From Algibacter miyuki (GTDB taxonomy: Bacteria > Bacteroidota > Bacteroidia > Flavobacteriales > Flavobacteriaceae): 64,000 nt of DNA. Each line of letters opens with the position of its first letter. Position 1 is the stretch's first letter. Below are positions 1-9,027 of this stretch, in pieces. The notes beneath the pieces are model-generated. The model was not told the DNA's origin. It saw only the letters and a list, made by a program, of their open reading frames with translations, and made no database searches. A program made the position numbers and the translations under genes. The stretch spans positions 496,001-560,000 of the forward strand of contig NZ_JAUFQP010000007.1 of the NCBI RefSeq assembly GCF_030409805.1. The letters run 5' to 3'.

Positions 1-422
<422 letters not shown>

Positions 423-469
423 TTAATATAAATGGTGTTATAATTTATAGAATAAACAATTATTTGACA

Positions 470-477
470 CAAATATA
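470..477 (-). promoter_or_regulatory. Candidate -7 box for gdhA
   Basis: On the minus strand this reads TATATTTG, a full match to the Bacteroidetes TAnnTTTG -7 element. It lies about 48 bp upstream of the gdhA start. No clear TTTG -33 box is present at the expected distance, so the assignment rests on the -7 box and position only. Confidence 0.4.
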
Positions 478-558
478 CGTTATCTTTAAAAATATAGCGA
501 ATTTATTTGATAATTCGCAAAGAGTAATTTCTTACATATAATACGTTTCATATTAAAA

Positions 559-589
559 TTTGGTAGTTCAATGAGTTTCTTTATATTTG
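559..589 (+). promoter_or_regulatory. Bacteroidetes-type promoter for the 624 gene
   Basis: TTTG at 559-562 is followed after exactly 19 bp by TATATTTG at 582-589. This matches the TTTG-N19-TAnnTTTG promoter of the Bacteroidetes primary sigma factor. The gene start at 624 lies about 28 bp downstream of the expected transcription start. Confidence 0.7.
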
Positions 590-623
590 TCTTTATTAAT
601 GCCTCAAAACAAGAACACTTATT

Positions 624-1427
624 ATGCTTAACTTAAAACGTTTAGCTTGTTTCATCTGCTTGCTTGTTTCTTACCAAACAGCATTTGCGCAGTTAGGATT
701 TTCACATGAAATAGGTGTTATAGCAGGTCCCGTTGAATTCCGATCAGATTTCGGACAGCGTGACGACACGAAAACCAACTTCGGAAACTCAGGTTTCGGG
801 ATAGGTATTGTGCATTATTTAAACTTTTCCTATAGCGCAGATTGTAATTGCTATACCACGGATAGTTATTTCAATGATCATTTCAAACTTAGAAATGAAA
901 TATCTTACAATAAAACAAATTTACAACACGAAGGTCAATGGGTAGACCCGAGTAAAACATCCGAAGAAGCTAAACGCTTAAGAGGCCATACAGGTGTTGC
1001 CGAAAATTTTGATATTGGTACTCAGTTAGAATTTTTCCCATTAAGTATTAGATCGTTTCAATCGTTTCAACCACGAATAGCTCCATTTATAAGTTTTGGT
1101 ATTCATTACACGTCGTTTTCTCCAAAAGCAACAACTACATACGCCAATGCAGACCCAACCGCCATTGGAGATATTACGGATGCTAGCAACTTTTATTCCA
1201 GTTGGGATCCAGGCTCGATAGATACAGCTCCAGGTGGCACATGGTCTACAGTAACAAGTCTTGGAATGCGATATAAATTAGATAAAATGTCGGATTTAAT
1301 GATTGATTTAAGATGGCAATACTATTTTAGCGATCGTGTGGACGGCCTCGACCATCAATTAGAGTATAATAAAAATAATGATTGGCTGCTTTGGTTTAAC
1401 GTAGGCTACATCTTTTATTTAGATTAA
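624..1427 (+). CDS. Outer-membrane beta-barrel-like protein (THC0290_0291-like)
   Basis: This 267-residue protein has an N-terminal signal peptide ending near FAQ (residues 21-23). The mature part is rich in alternating aromatic and polar residues and ends in the strand GYIFYLD, which suggests a small outer-membrane beta-barrel. The start LGFSHEIGVIAGP and the SFGIHYTSF-type strands resemble a conserved Flavobacteriaceae family often found beside gdhA (I recall the label THC0290_0291; not checked). Such proteins are sometimes mislabelled glutamate dehydrogenase because of that neighbour, but no dehydrogenase motif is present. No enzymatic function can be assigned. A well-formed promoter precedes it at 559-589, so it is transcribed separately from the divergent gdhA. 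Confidence 0.7.
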   Translation: MLNLKRLACFICLLVSYQTAFAQLGFSHEIGVIAGPVEFRSDFGQRDDTKTNFGNSGFGIGIVHYLNFSYSADCNCYTTDSYFNDHFKLRNEISYNKTNLQHEGQWVDPSKTSEEAKRLRGHTGVAENFDIGTQLEFFPLSIRSFQSFQPRIAPFISFGIHYTSFSPKATTTYANADPTAIGDITDASNFYSSWDPGSIDTAPGGTWSTVTSLGMRYKLDKMSDLMIDLRWQYYFSDRVDGLDHQLEYNKNNDWLLWFNVGYIFYLD

Positions 1428-1544
1428 CCTGCACTGTTTTAGCTTACTTACCATACTTCTCTATATATTATTAAATATTACCAGCTTTTCATGCGGTGTA
1501 TTCAAATGCAATAATTATCTTTAATGTTGCAAATAACATCCCTT

Positions 1545-2267
1545 ATGCTGAAATCAAATTCCTTTCTATTATTCTTTTGTTTTATCTTACTTTTCAACTG
1601 TAAAAAAGACATTGCTCTTACTTTTGACGACCAAAACATTTCAACCGAAACTAATACTATTGTTGAAGTTAATATTCCGAAAGCTATTGGAAATGAAGCC
1701 ATTTCTGAAGTTATAAATTCTGAAATTGAACGTGTTGTTATTTCACATTTACAAGTTGGAGATCCTGATAAAATCACTTCAAAATCTATTGAAGAAAGTA
1801 TTACGGCATTCCATACCGATTTTGAGAACTTTAAATCCGACTTTCCAGAAGCGGCTCAACTATGGGAAGCTCAAATAGACGGTGAAGTTATGTACCAATC
1901 GCCAGATGTTATCAGCGTTGCATTAACATCGTACCAAAATACTGGTGGCGCGCATGGTTTATTAAACATCAGTTTTTTAAATTTCGATGCTTCTAGCGGA
2001 AAAGTTATTCCTAATACAAGTTTAATAAGAGACCTTCCTGCTTTCAAAAAAGTGGCGCAACCGTATTTTGATCAAGCCATAAAAGAAAAACATGTTTTTG
2101 ATGACACTAACGATTTTGTTTTGCCAGAAAACATAGCCTATACAGACGATGGTTTAGTATTACTATATAACACCTACGAAATTGCGCCATATTCTACAGG
2201 TATTATAGAATTCGCAATTCCGTATAGTGATATTAAAGCGTATTTAGTTTTTGATAGCGCGAGATAA
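1545..2267 (+). CDS. DUF3298-domain lipoprotein
   Basis: This predicted lipoprotein has a hydrophobic signal sequence followed by the lipobox LFNC. The Met at 1545 is preferred because it places a lysine just before the hydrophobic stretch. An in-frame ATG at 1524 would add seven residues and cannot be excluded. The C-terminal half matches the DUF3298 pattern (often paired with DUF4163 in RsiV and PdaC-like proteins): a TGGAHG motif followed by a terminal LLYNTYEIAPYS segment and an FAIPYSDI strand. The family is thought to bind peptidoglycan or lysozyme, but the role here is not known. Its 3' end overlaps the convergent DinB-family gene by 24 bp. Confidence 0.75.
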   Translation: MLKSNSFLLFFCFILLFNCKKDIALTFDDQNISTETNTIVEVNIPKAIGNEAISEVINSEIERVVISHLQVGDPDKITSKSIEESITAFHTDFENFKSDFPEAAQLWEAQIDGEVMYQSPDVISVALTSYQNTGGAHGLLNISFLNFDASSGKVIPNTSLIRDLPAFKKVAQPYFDQAIKEKHVFDDTNDFVLPENIAYTDDGLVLLYNTYEIAPYSTGIIEFAIPYSDIKAYLVFDSAR

Positions 2268-2708
2268 GGCTAAAACATAACCTATATGCATCCCTTCGTG
2301 TAAGGTATTAAACTGTAATGCCCCATCAATATTAGTTAACGTATTACCGGTAGTAGACACTGTATACTCGTTGTAATTCTGAAATAATCCGCTTTTGTAA
2401 TCGGCTTCTAATTGTTGGTAAGTAGAAATTAATAAACCTTTAATTTCATCCACCTCAGCTTGAGAAACAGGACCTTCAGGCTTGGTATCTTTTTTATATT
2501 TATCAACCATAGCATCACTAACATGCATTGGCAAACCCGATAGTTTGTAAGCCAATAATTGAGTTGTTACCACCAAATGACCAAAATTCCAAATAATATT
2601 ATTATTGAAACCTTCTGGTATTTTATTTAAATCTTCTAAAGAATGTTTTTCTAAAAGATCTTTTGAAATATGACGAATATTAGATAAAATGTCGAATGTA
2701 AATTGCAT
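2244..2708 (-). CDS. DinB-family (YfiT-like) putative metal-dependent protein
   Basis: This 154-residue helical protein has the DinB four-helix-bundle layout. Candidate metal-binding histidines occur in WNFGHLVVTTQ near residue 43 and in LHEGMHIGYVL near the C terminus, matching the usual one-plus-two His arrangement. Family members are often thiol-dependent transferases or hydrolases that bind a divalent metal. The substrate here cannot be told from sequence. It is unrelated to DNA polymerase IV despite the family name. It is a monocistronic minus-strand gene whose last 24 bp overlap the end of the DUF3298 gene. Confidence 0.8.
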   Translation of the reverse strand: MQFTFDILSNIRHISKDLLEKHSLEDLNKIPEGFNNNIIWNFGHLVVTTQLLAYKLSGLPMHVSDAMVDKYKKDTKPEGPVSQAEVDEIKGLLISTYQQLEADYKSGLFQNYNEYTVSTTGNTLTNIDGALQFNTLHEGMHIGYVLALSRAIKN

Positions 2709-2839
2709 GTTTTATTTTTTTGATAAATATACTTCTTAAAGCAAAAAAAGGCTAAGCTTTTTCAAAATTATTAACAACTTCTATTGATTGCATATGTAAA
2801 ACCTGAAAATTAATCTTATTTTGCTCCAAATAAAAAACC

Positions 2840-3187
2840 ATGAAAAAAGTATATTATTTAAAAACTTGTAGCACTTGTATTCGTATTTTAAAAGAACTTA
2901 ATCTGCCTTCGGAATTCATACTTCAAGATATAAAAACAGAACCCATAACTGCTGAACAATTAGAAGCTATGGCAGCACTTTCTGGCAGTTACGAATCCCT
3001 TTTTAGTAAACGCGCTCAGCTTTATAAAAAGATGGAGCTAAAGAATAAAAACCTCACAGAAAATGATTACAAACAATATATTTTAGAGCACTACACATTT
3101 TTAAGTCGTCCTGTTATTATTAATGAAGATGCCATTTTTATAGGAAACGCAAAAAAAACAGTTGAAGCTATAAAGGAAAGTCTTTAA
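2840..3187 (+). CDS. ArsC/Spx-family thioredoxin-fold protein
   Basis: This 115-residue protein starts MKKVYYLKTCSTCIRIL, with a CxxC motif at the end of the first beta strand, as in Spx/YffB-type arsenate-reductase-like proteins. The C-terminal segment LSRPVIINEDAIFIG matches the conserved RPV loop of ArsC/Spx proteins. The fold is therefore clear. True arsenate reductase activity is uncertain, because the Arg triad of ArsC is not obvious and no ars operon genes are nearby. A thiol-redox role is the safer reading. It stands alone between convergent and divergent neighbours. Confidence 0.8.
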   Translation: MKKVYYLKTCSTCIRILKELNLPSEFILQDIKTEPITAEQLEAMAALSGSYESLFSKRAQLYKKMELKNKNLTENDYKQYILEHYTFLSRPVIINEDAIFIGNAKKTVEAIKESL

Positions 3188-3211
3188 TTATATATACAAA
3201 ATTAAATTACT

Positions 3212-4117
3212 TTATTTCCTAATCACTGTTTTAATCATACTATGATCGGAATTTTTGGAGTGGATTTTCTCGGAGTTTACGATACGTAAATCTTTAGATA
3301 CCCAAATATGATCGATGGAAAGTAGCGGTAAACTCCACGGCCAAGTTTCTCTAAATCCATTGCCTTTTTTATCAAAGAAATGAGTGTAATTTTTTTTAAA
3401 ACCTTTTAAAAATATAGATTCATAAGGTGCATTAAAATCGCCTAAAACCACCGTGTTTTGGGTGTTTTTAATAATAGAGCTTTCAAACTTAAACTCCCAA
3501 GCCTTAGGTACATCAAGACTCCCTTGCATATCTACCGAATAAAAATTAACCCCATAGGTATTGAAAGTAATTATAGTAGAACCAAATCTTGATACTTCTT
3601 CTTTTACAATATGAATAGGTTGTTTAGAAAAGAGAACAACAAGTTCCTTGTTGCTATAAAAGTAATAATCGGGATACTTTGCTTTTAATTTTTCGAAATT
3701 ATTGTTTTTAGATTCACTTAAAACCATAACATCCGGGATACCTCCATTTTCTATAAAAGCTTCTTGCAGGCCATCATCTCTAGAGGCATTCCAAAATACC
3801 ACTTCAATATCGGTAGGTTCAACGGGTTCAGTAAAACTGATGCTAAAGCTAGTAAAAAACCAAAATACAGTTAATAATCCCGCGACTATTAAGTTATATT
3901 TTCGTTTTTTCCCAAGAAAAACAGACGCAGCCAAAATAATTAAAATAATAACAGGCAACGGCAACATATAAAACCAAATTGCAAACCTAAACGTGCAATC
4001 TTTAATTACAAAATGTAGTAATAACAAAGCCAAAACCAACAGCACATTTACAATAAATGCGAGTTGTTGTAAAACATTAATTATTATCTTAAAAGGAACC
4101 CTTTTGCTGCCCACCAT
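3212..4117 (-). CDS. Membrane-anchored endonuclease/exonuclease/phosphatase (EEP) family protein
   Basis: The first 100 residues hold about three transmembrane segments and are followed by an extracytoplasmic EEP domain. Visible motifs are VVFWNASRDDG, VLGDFNAPY, LSIDHIWVS and a terminal NSDHSMI, which carry the Asn, Asp and His residues of the EEP active site. The usual N-terminal catalytic Glu may be in LSESK. Such proteins hydrolyse phosphodiesters. The substrate is unknown, and the lack of a nuclear-type partner makes an envelope phosphodiesterase role as likely as a DNase role. The chosen start overlaps the upstream lipoprotein gene by 34 bp, which suggests translational coupling. Confidence 0.82.
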   Translation of the reverse strand: MVGSKRVPFKIIINVLQQLAFIVNVLLVLALLLLHFVIKDCTFRFAIWFYMLPLPVIILIILAASVFLGKKRKYNLIVAGLLTVFWFFTSFSISFTEPVEPTDIEVVFWNASRDDGLQEAFIENGGIPDVMVLSESKNNNFEKLKAKYPDYYFYSNKELVVLFSKQPIHIVKEEVSRFGSTIITFNTYGVNFYSVDMQGSLDVPKAWEFKFESSIIKNTQNTVVLGDFNAPYESIFLKGFKKNYTHFFDKKGNGFRETWPWSLPLLSIDHIWVSKDLRIVNSEKIHSKNSDHSMIKTVIRK

Positions 4118-4617
4118 GGATGTATTTCAATTTTTAATTGTCCTGCCTCAACCATAGGATCTGCATTTGCTAAACTATCGGCCATTTTTTTTGTTGGTAC
4201 ATTATAAATGGTAACCTCTCTAATATCACCATCGCTACCAAAAGGACCCGAAATATCAGCATACCCCATAGCATACATTTTAGACAGATGTTCTAAATGT
4301 GCTGATTGTAAACGAGCACTTTCCTCCTCGTTTTGCGTGTGTATAGGACCTTGCTTTAAGAACGCCATAAAATATTGTTGCATCACTATGGTATCTTGCG
4401 TTTCAGGATCTATATAATCCATTACTTTAAAACCTTTAGAGACCAATGCTTCTTTAATTTGTTTTGCTGTCTTTTTCACCTCTTTTACAGGCACTTCAAC
4501 CTTAAGGGTGTCTTTAACAACAACTGTTTCTTCTGTAGTTGATTTCTCTTTTTTTGAATCGTTATTACACGACCATAATACAAAAACACTTAAAACAGAT
4601 AGTATTACATTTTTCAT
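4084..4617 (-). CDS. YciI-like domain lipoprotein
   Basis: This 177-residue protein begins with a signal sequence and a lipobox (VLWSC, Cys at residue 17), followed by a charged Lys/Glu-rich linker. The C-terminal hundred residues resemble the YCII fold: an AHLEHLSKMY helix, then GPFGSDGDIREVTIYNV, then ADPMVEAGQLKIEIHPWW. YciI proteins are usually small cytoplasmic proteins of unclear enzymatic role, so an exported lipid-anchored version is unusual. It lies 17 bp downstream of the CYTH gene and overlaps the next EEP gene, so the three probably form one operon. Confidence 0.78.
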   Translation of the reverse strand: MKNVILSVLSVFVLWSCNNDSKKEKSTTEETVVVKDTLKVEVPVKEVKKTAKQIKEALVSKGFKVMDYIDPETQDTIVMQQYFMAFLKQGPIHTQNEEESARLQSAHLEHLSKMYAMGYADISGPFGSDGDIREVTIYNVPTKKMADSLANADPMVEAGQLKIEIHPWWAAKGFLLR

Positions 4618-4634
4618 TACAAATAATATTTAAG

Positions 4635-5108
4635 TTATTTATTCCAATTTTTAAAAGGGTGCTTACTGAGTTGCGAGTTATAATAAGCTACTGTTCCTGT
4701 AACTTCTTCGCCTAGCCAATCGGGAATTTCAAAAGTTTCATCTTCGGCGCTTAACTCAACTTCCGCAACTATCAAACCAGCGTTATCGCCATAAAACTCA
4801 TCGACTTCAAAAATATGCTTTCCTAGTTTGACTTCAAAACGTGTTTTATCAATAATGGACGGTTCGCATAATTCTAAAAGCGCTTCGGCTTCATGCTTCG
4901 GAATTTCCTTTTCCCACTCAAAACGAGACATGCCTGTTTTAGACGATGCTCCCTTAATGGTTAAAAAACCTTGTTCTCCTTTCAACCTCACCCGAACCGT
5001 TCTCGACTTATCCGTATTTAAAAATCCTTGACTAATACGCGTTTTTTTAAAAGCGGCTGCCCTAAAATCTTCCGATGTTACTAAAAATTTACGTTCTATC
5101 TCAATCAT
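4635..5108 (-). CDS. CYTH-domain triphosphate tunnel metalloenzyme
   Basis: The N terminus MIEIERKFLV carries the ExExK signature of CYTH enzymes. Alternating basic and acidic strands follow (VRVRLKG, LTIKG, FEWEKEIP, FEVDEFYG, LIVAEVELSAED) and line the triphosphate tunnel. At 157 residues the protein is a single-domain short CYTH of the type often annotated as inorganic triphosphatase or class IV adenylate cyclase-like. Triphosphatase activity is more common among bacterial single-domain members. It is the first gene of a three-gene minus-strand cluster and is divergent from dinB. Confidence 0.88.
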   Translation of the reverse strand: MIEIERKFLVTSEDFRAAAFKKTRISQGFLNTDKSRTVRVRLKGEQGFLTIKGASSKTGMSRFEWEKEIPKHEAEALLELCEPSIIDKTRFEVKLGKHIFEVDEFYGDNAGLIVAEVELSAEDETFEIPDWLGEEVTGTVAYYNSQLSKHPFKNWNK

Positions 5109-5190
5109 GACATATTCCGCGAAAGCGAAAATTTTTTAAAAATATTAAGTTTAGGAATCCTCCCTAATTTGGAATTGATAAATTTACGCT

Positions 5191-6288
5191 ATGTTAACCG
5201 AACTACCAATAAGAAAAATAATTCATGTCGATATGGATGCTTTTTATGCATCGGTGGCACAGTTGGACAATCCGGATTTAAAAGGAAAAGCTATTGCTGT
5301 TGGTGGCATTGGAAGACGTGGCGTGATAAGTGCTGCCAGTTACGAGGCTCGAAAATTTGGTGTAAAAAGTGCCATGTCGGGAAGTTTAGCTGTTAAATTA
5401 TGCCCAGAACTCATTTTTGTTAAAACCGATTTTGAACGCTACACCTCCATTTCGAAAAAAATTAGAAGTATTTTTCTAGATTATACCGATTTGGTGGAAC
5501 CACTTTCTTTAGATGAAGCTTACCTCGATGTTACGGTGAATAAAAAAGGCAACCCAAGCGCCTCGAAAATTGCCGAAGAAATTAGAGAACGCATTTATAA
5601 GGAAGTTGGTTTAACCGCTTCCGCAGGAATATCCATTAATAAATTTGTAGCCAAAGTAGCTAGTGATTACAACAAGCCTAACGGACAAAAAACAGTGAAT
5701 CCTGAAGAGGTGATTCCGTTTTTGGAAACCTTAGAAATTAGAAAGTTTTATGGCGTTGGTAAAGTTACAGCCGAAAAAATGTATCAAAAAGGCATTTTTA
5801 CAGGGTTGGACTTAAAAGGAAAGTCGCTCGAATTTTTAGATACGCATTTTGGTAAATCGGGTCGTTACTATTACAATGTGGTTCGCGGCATTCATAACAG
5901 TGAGGTGAAACCCAACCGCATTAGAAAAAGTTTGGCCGCCGAACAAACCTTTAGCGAAAATTTATCTTCGGAAGTTTTTATGATGGAAAAATTAGAACTC
6001 ATTGCTGAAGAAATCTCTAAACGACTAACAAAAAACAAGGTCTCTGGAAAAACCATTACTTTAAAAATAAAATATAGCGACTTTACCCTGCAAACCCGAA
6101 GTAAAACCTTGCCTTATTTTATTAGTGATAAGCACCTTATTTTAGATACGGCAAAAGATTTATTGTATCAGGAAAAAATGACAAATTCGGTACGTTTATT
6201 AGGTATTTCACTTTCTAATTTAAATACTGAAACCAAAAAAGTTCCAGATCAAAAAAGTGTTAGTGTACAGCTTAAATTCGGATTCTAA
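5191..6288 (+). CDS. dinB: DNA polymerase IV (Y family)
   Basis: This 365-residue Y-family translesion polymerase shows HVDMDAFYASVA at residues 11-22, with the first catalytic aspartates, and LSLDEAYLDVT, with the Asp-Glu pair of the second catalytic motif. AGISINKFVAKVAS and the helix-hairpin-helix region KFYGVGKVTAEKM follow, then the little-finger domain with TFSENLSS. It bypasses DNA lesions and contributes to mutagenesis. The length is typical. The start ATG is at 5191. It is not followed by an obvious terminator and stands alone, divergent from the CYTH gene. Confidence 0.96.
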   Translation: MLTELPIRKIIHVDMDAFYASVAQLDNPDLKGKAIAVGGIGRRGVISAASYEARKFGVKSAMSGSLAVKLCPELIFVKTDFERYTSISKKIRSIFLDYTDLVEPLSLDEAYLDVTVNKKGNPSASKIAEEIRERIYKEVGLTASAGISINKFVAKVASDYNKPNGQKTVNPEEVIPFLETLEIRKFYGVGKVTAEKMYQKGIFTGLDLKGKSLEFLDTHFGKSGRYYYNVVRGIHNSEVKPNRIRKSLAAEQTFSENLSSEVFMMEKLELIAEEISKRLTKNKVSGKTITLKIKYSDFTLQTRSKTLPYFISDKHLILDTAKDLLYQEKMTNSVRLLGISLSNLNTETKKVPDQKSVSVQLKFGF

Positions 6289-6390
6289 TTTCCCTAAAGG
6301 CTGCATCCAAAAAAGCTAAATTTTAACTTTTATAATAAGTTTTCTGGTACTTTCCTATAGAATTCTTCTTCAAATCCTTCAAAACATCAC

Positions 6391-6422
6391 GGTATTCTTA
6401 TTTAGATTGATTAAGAATAACC
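6391..6422. promoter_or_regulatory. Imperfect palindrome, possible iron-responsive operator
   Basis: GGTATTCTTA (6391-6400) faces TAAGAATAACC (from 6412). The arms pair perfectly over ATTCTTA/TAAGAAT and continue with one bulge into GG/CC, around an AT-rich core. It lies about 145 bp upstream of the TonB-dependent receptor start. The length and AT-rich character would fit a Fur-like site, but the match to any known consensus was not tested. Confidence 0.3.
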
Positions 6423-6566
6423 GTAAAATTCTAATAAATCAATAATTTTAGCCCTTTAAAATTTAACAATAATCACAATAACTATTGATACGATAAATTA
6501 TCAATAAATCCCTTGTTCTTATTTGGACTGAATACAAATAAGATTAATTTTGTTAAAAAATTATTC

Positions 6567-8993
6567 ATGGTTTCAGTTAAAACATTGGTATCCTTTTTAT
6601 TGTTCACTTTAAGCTTTTCAGCTTTTACCCAAAACGGAGATATCTATGGTAACGTAAAGTTCGACAATAACGAAGTTGTTTTAGGGGCTTACATTATGCT
6701 TAATGGCACATCTATAAAAAAAGAAACCAACTCTGGCGTAAATGGTGAGTTTTACTTCAAAAATGTGCCTTACGGAACTTACAGCATTCAATTTCATTCT
6801 CTAGACGCTAAAGTAAAAACGATTAACGTTACACTCGATTCCAATAAAAAAGTGGTTACTGCGATTTTAGCATTCACAAAACAACAAGATTTACAGGAGA
6901 TTCGTGTTAATGGAAAAACAGAAAAAGTCAAAAAAGAAACCCAAGGTTTTGCTGTAAACATTGTAGAAACTAAAGAAGCTAGCCTTAGAAATATTCAAAC
7001 TAACGAATTACTAAACACCACTGTTGGTGTTAAAATTCGCCAAAACGGTGGTTTAGGCTCGCATGTACAATACACTTTAAATGGACTGTCTGGTGGCTCT
7101 GTTCGTATTTTTATTGACGGCATTCCTATTTCAATGTATGGGTCTTCTTTTAGCTTAAACAGTATCCCGCCGTCAATGATTAAAAATATTGAAGTTTACA
7201 AAGGGGTAATTCCAGGACATTTGGCAGACGATGCTTTGGGTGGGGCTATTAATGTTGTACTACATAAAGGAACAAAAACTCATTTTAACGCCTCGGTTTC
7301 TTATGGCTCTTTTAATACCATACAAACAAGTTTAAATGGTTTGTATCGTTTTGAAAAATCTGGTTTTACCGTAAAAGCATCTGCATTTCATAATTATTCT
7401 GATAATGATTATAAGGTTTGGGGTGGCCAAGTTATGGATATCGCCCAAAATGGACGTCAAACTCCCATTACAGCTAGAAGATTTTACGATGCTTACAAGT
7501 CTACAGGTGGCATGGCACAAATTGGTTATACCGATGTAAAGTGGGCCGACCAATTTTTAATAGGCTTTACAGGTTCTGAGGATTACAAGGAAATTCAACA
7601 TGGGGCTTTTATGACGCTGCATCCTTATAAAGGACGATTTAGCGAAACAGATGCCAAACTAGCTAATTTAACATACCAAAAAAAGGATCTTTTTACTGAA
7701 GGTTTCGATGTAAATGTAACTGGTTTATACGGAAAGAGAACCACGGTAGTTAACGATACTGTAGCTGCCGCTTATACTTGGAAAGGAGAACGGTTAGTTG
7801 GTTTTGATGGAGAATTTCTTGACTATACTTGGGGTTCTCAACAAGAAGGTGGGCCAACTTTAAATACTACAAAAAGAAATGTGGCTTCAATAAGAACTGG
7901 ACTGTCTTATAAAATTAACAACAATCATAAAGTATTAGTAAACCACATATATAGTGGTCTTGATAGAGAAGATAGTGATGAAATGAAATCGCTTTTAGAA
8001 AACACTTTTAAACAAACTAGTGATTTATATAAGAATATTTACTCCTTAAGTTATGAACTAAATACTTTTGAAAACAAACTAAAGCTTAATATTTTCGGGA
8101 AACACTACCGTCAAAACGTATTAAATACAATGCCTGTGTTTAATAATGACAACACTGAAGTTATAGATGAAGTTTTTAAAAGCGATACAGACTTTAACGG
8201 ATATGGCTTTGCGGCTTCTTATGCGATTGTTCCAAAAATTATTCTATTAACTTCCGCAGAAAAGGCTGTCCGATTACCTAATGAAACTGAAGTTTTTGGT
8301 GATGTTGCTGGTAATGTTGAAGCTAATTTAGATGTTCAAGCTGAAGTTAGCGATAATTACAATTTCGGGTTCCGATTCGGTAAATTTCATATTGAAAAAC
8401 ATGCTTTCACTATTTCAACCAATTTTTTCACTCGAAACATTGAAAACTTAATTGGTTTTGCTTCAAATGCCGATAGAATTATAGAGAGTAGTGACGAACT
8501 TGTTCATTATGATAATTTTGATGAAGGCACAACATCAAAAGGTGTTGAAGCAGAAATAAACTACAGTTACAATAACAACTTAGGGTTTAATTTTAATTTT
8601 TCGCGGTTAACATTAGAGTCTAAAAACAGAGCTGGTAATATCGTTGATATACCTAATACACCATTATTTACCATGAATTCTGGTTTACGGTATTCTATTA
8701 AGAACTTTCTTCAAAAAGAATCTCGTTTAAACTTATTTTACAACACCTATTTCACAGAAGAATTCTCTTATATCATGAGTCAAGGCACCAATGTTTCTGG
8801 TCTTGATGCCTTTTTAGTACCCACTCAATTTATCCAAGATTTAGGACTGAGTTATACCTTCCCAAAGGAAAATTTTGTGGTGAGTTTCGATGCTAAAAAC
8901 ATCTTTAACAAAGCGGCTTACGATAACCAATCAATACAAAAACCGGGGAGAGCGTTTTACTTAAAACTAAATTATACAATAAATAAATTTTAA
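6567..8993 (+). CDS. TonB-dependent outer-membrane receptor, probable iron/siderophore uptake
   Basis: This receptor of about 808 residues starts at the ATG at 6567. A TTG start at 6513 would bury the signal peptide behind 18 extra residues and is less likely. The layout is a signal peptide ending FSAFTQ, a carboxypeptidase-D-regulatory-like domain (about 20-110), a plug domain with RIFIDGIPISMYG and PGHLADDALGGAINV, and a 22-strand-type barrel ending KLNYTINKF with a terminal Phe. It transports a bulky ligand across the outer membrane using TonB energy. The downstream DUF4374 lipoprotein and the upstream palindrome suggest an iron chelate. The substrate is inferred from context, not seen. 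Confidence 0.88.
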   Translation: MVSVKTLVSFLLFTLSFSAFTQNGDIYGNVKFDNNEVVLGAYIMLNGTSIKKETNSGVNGEFYFKNVPYGTYSIQFHSLDAKVKTINVTLDSNKKVVTAILAFTKQQDLQEIRVNGKTEKVKKETQGFAVNIVETKEASLRNIQTNELLNTTVGVKIRQNGGLGSHVQYTLNGLSGGSVRIFIDGIPISMYGSSFSLNSIPPSMIKNIEVYKGVIPGHLADDALGGAINVVLHKGTKTHFNASVSYGSFNTIQTSLNGLYRFEKSGFTVKASAFHNYSDNDYKVWGGQVMDIAQNGRQTPITARRFYDAYKSTGGMAQIGYTDVKWADQFLIGFTGSEDYKEIQHGAFMTLHPYKGRFSETDAKLANLTYQKKDLFTEGFDVNVTGLYGKRTTVVNDTVAAAYTWKGERLVGFDGEFLDYTWGSQQEGGPTLNTTKRNVASIRTGLSYKINNNHKVLVNHIYSGLDREDSDEMKSLLENTFKQTSDLYKNIYSLSYELNTFENKLKLNIFGKHYRQNVLNTMPVFNNDNTEVIDEVFKSDTDFNGYGFAASYAIVPKIILLTSAEKAVRLPNETEVFGDVAGNVEANLDVQAEVSDNYNFGFRFGKFHIEKHAFTISTNFFTRNIENLIGFASNADRIIESSDELVHYDNFDEGTTSKGVEAEINYSYNNNLGFNFNFSRLTLESKNRAGNIVDIPNTPLFTMNSGLRYSIKNFLQKESRLNLFYNTYFTEEFSYIMSQGTNVSGLDAFLVPTQFIQDLGLSYTFPKENFVVSFDAKNIFNKAAYDNQSIQKPGRAFYLKLNYTINKF

Positions 8994-9027
8994 TTTTTTA
9001 ATACAAATACAATAAACACAACTTGAT

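Noticed and set aside
1502..1777. Minus-strand ORF opposite the DUF3298 lipoprotein gene
   Set aside because: No family resemblance; it is the antisense shadow of a gene with a clear lipobox and DUF3298 motifs.
5169..5396. Plus-strand ORF overlapping the start of dinB in another frame
   Set aside because: Its product is rich in Cys and Trp without any motif, while the dinB frame carries intact polymerase motifs.
6513..6566. TTG start for the TonB-dependent receptor
   Set aside because: It would put 18 polar and basic residues before the signal peptide; the ATG at 6567 gives a normal signal sequence.
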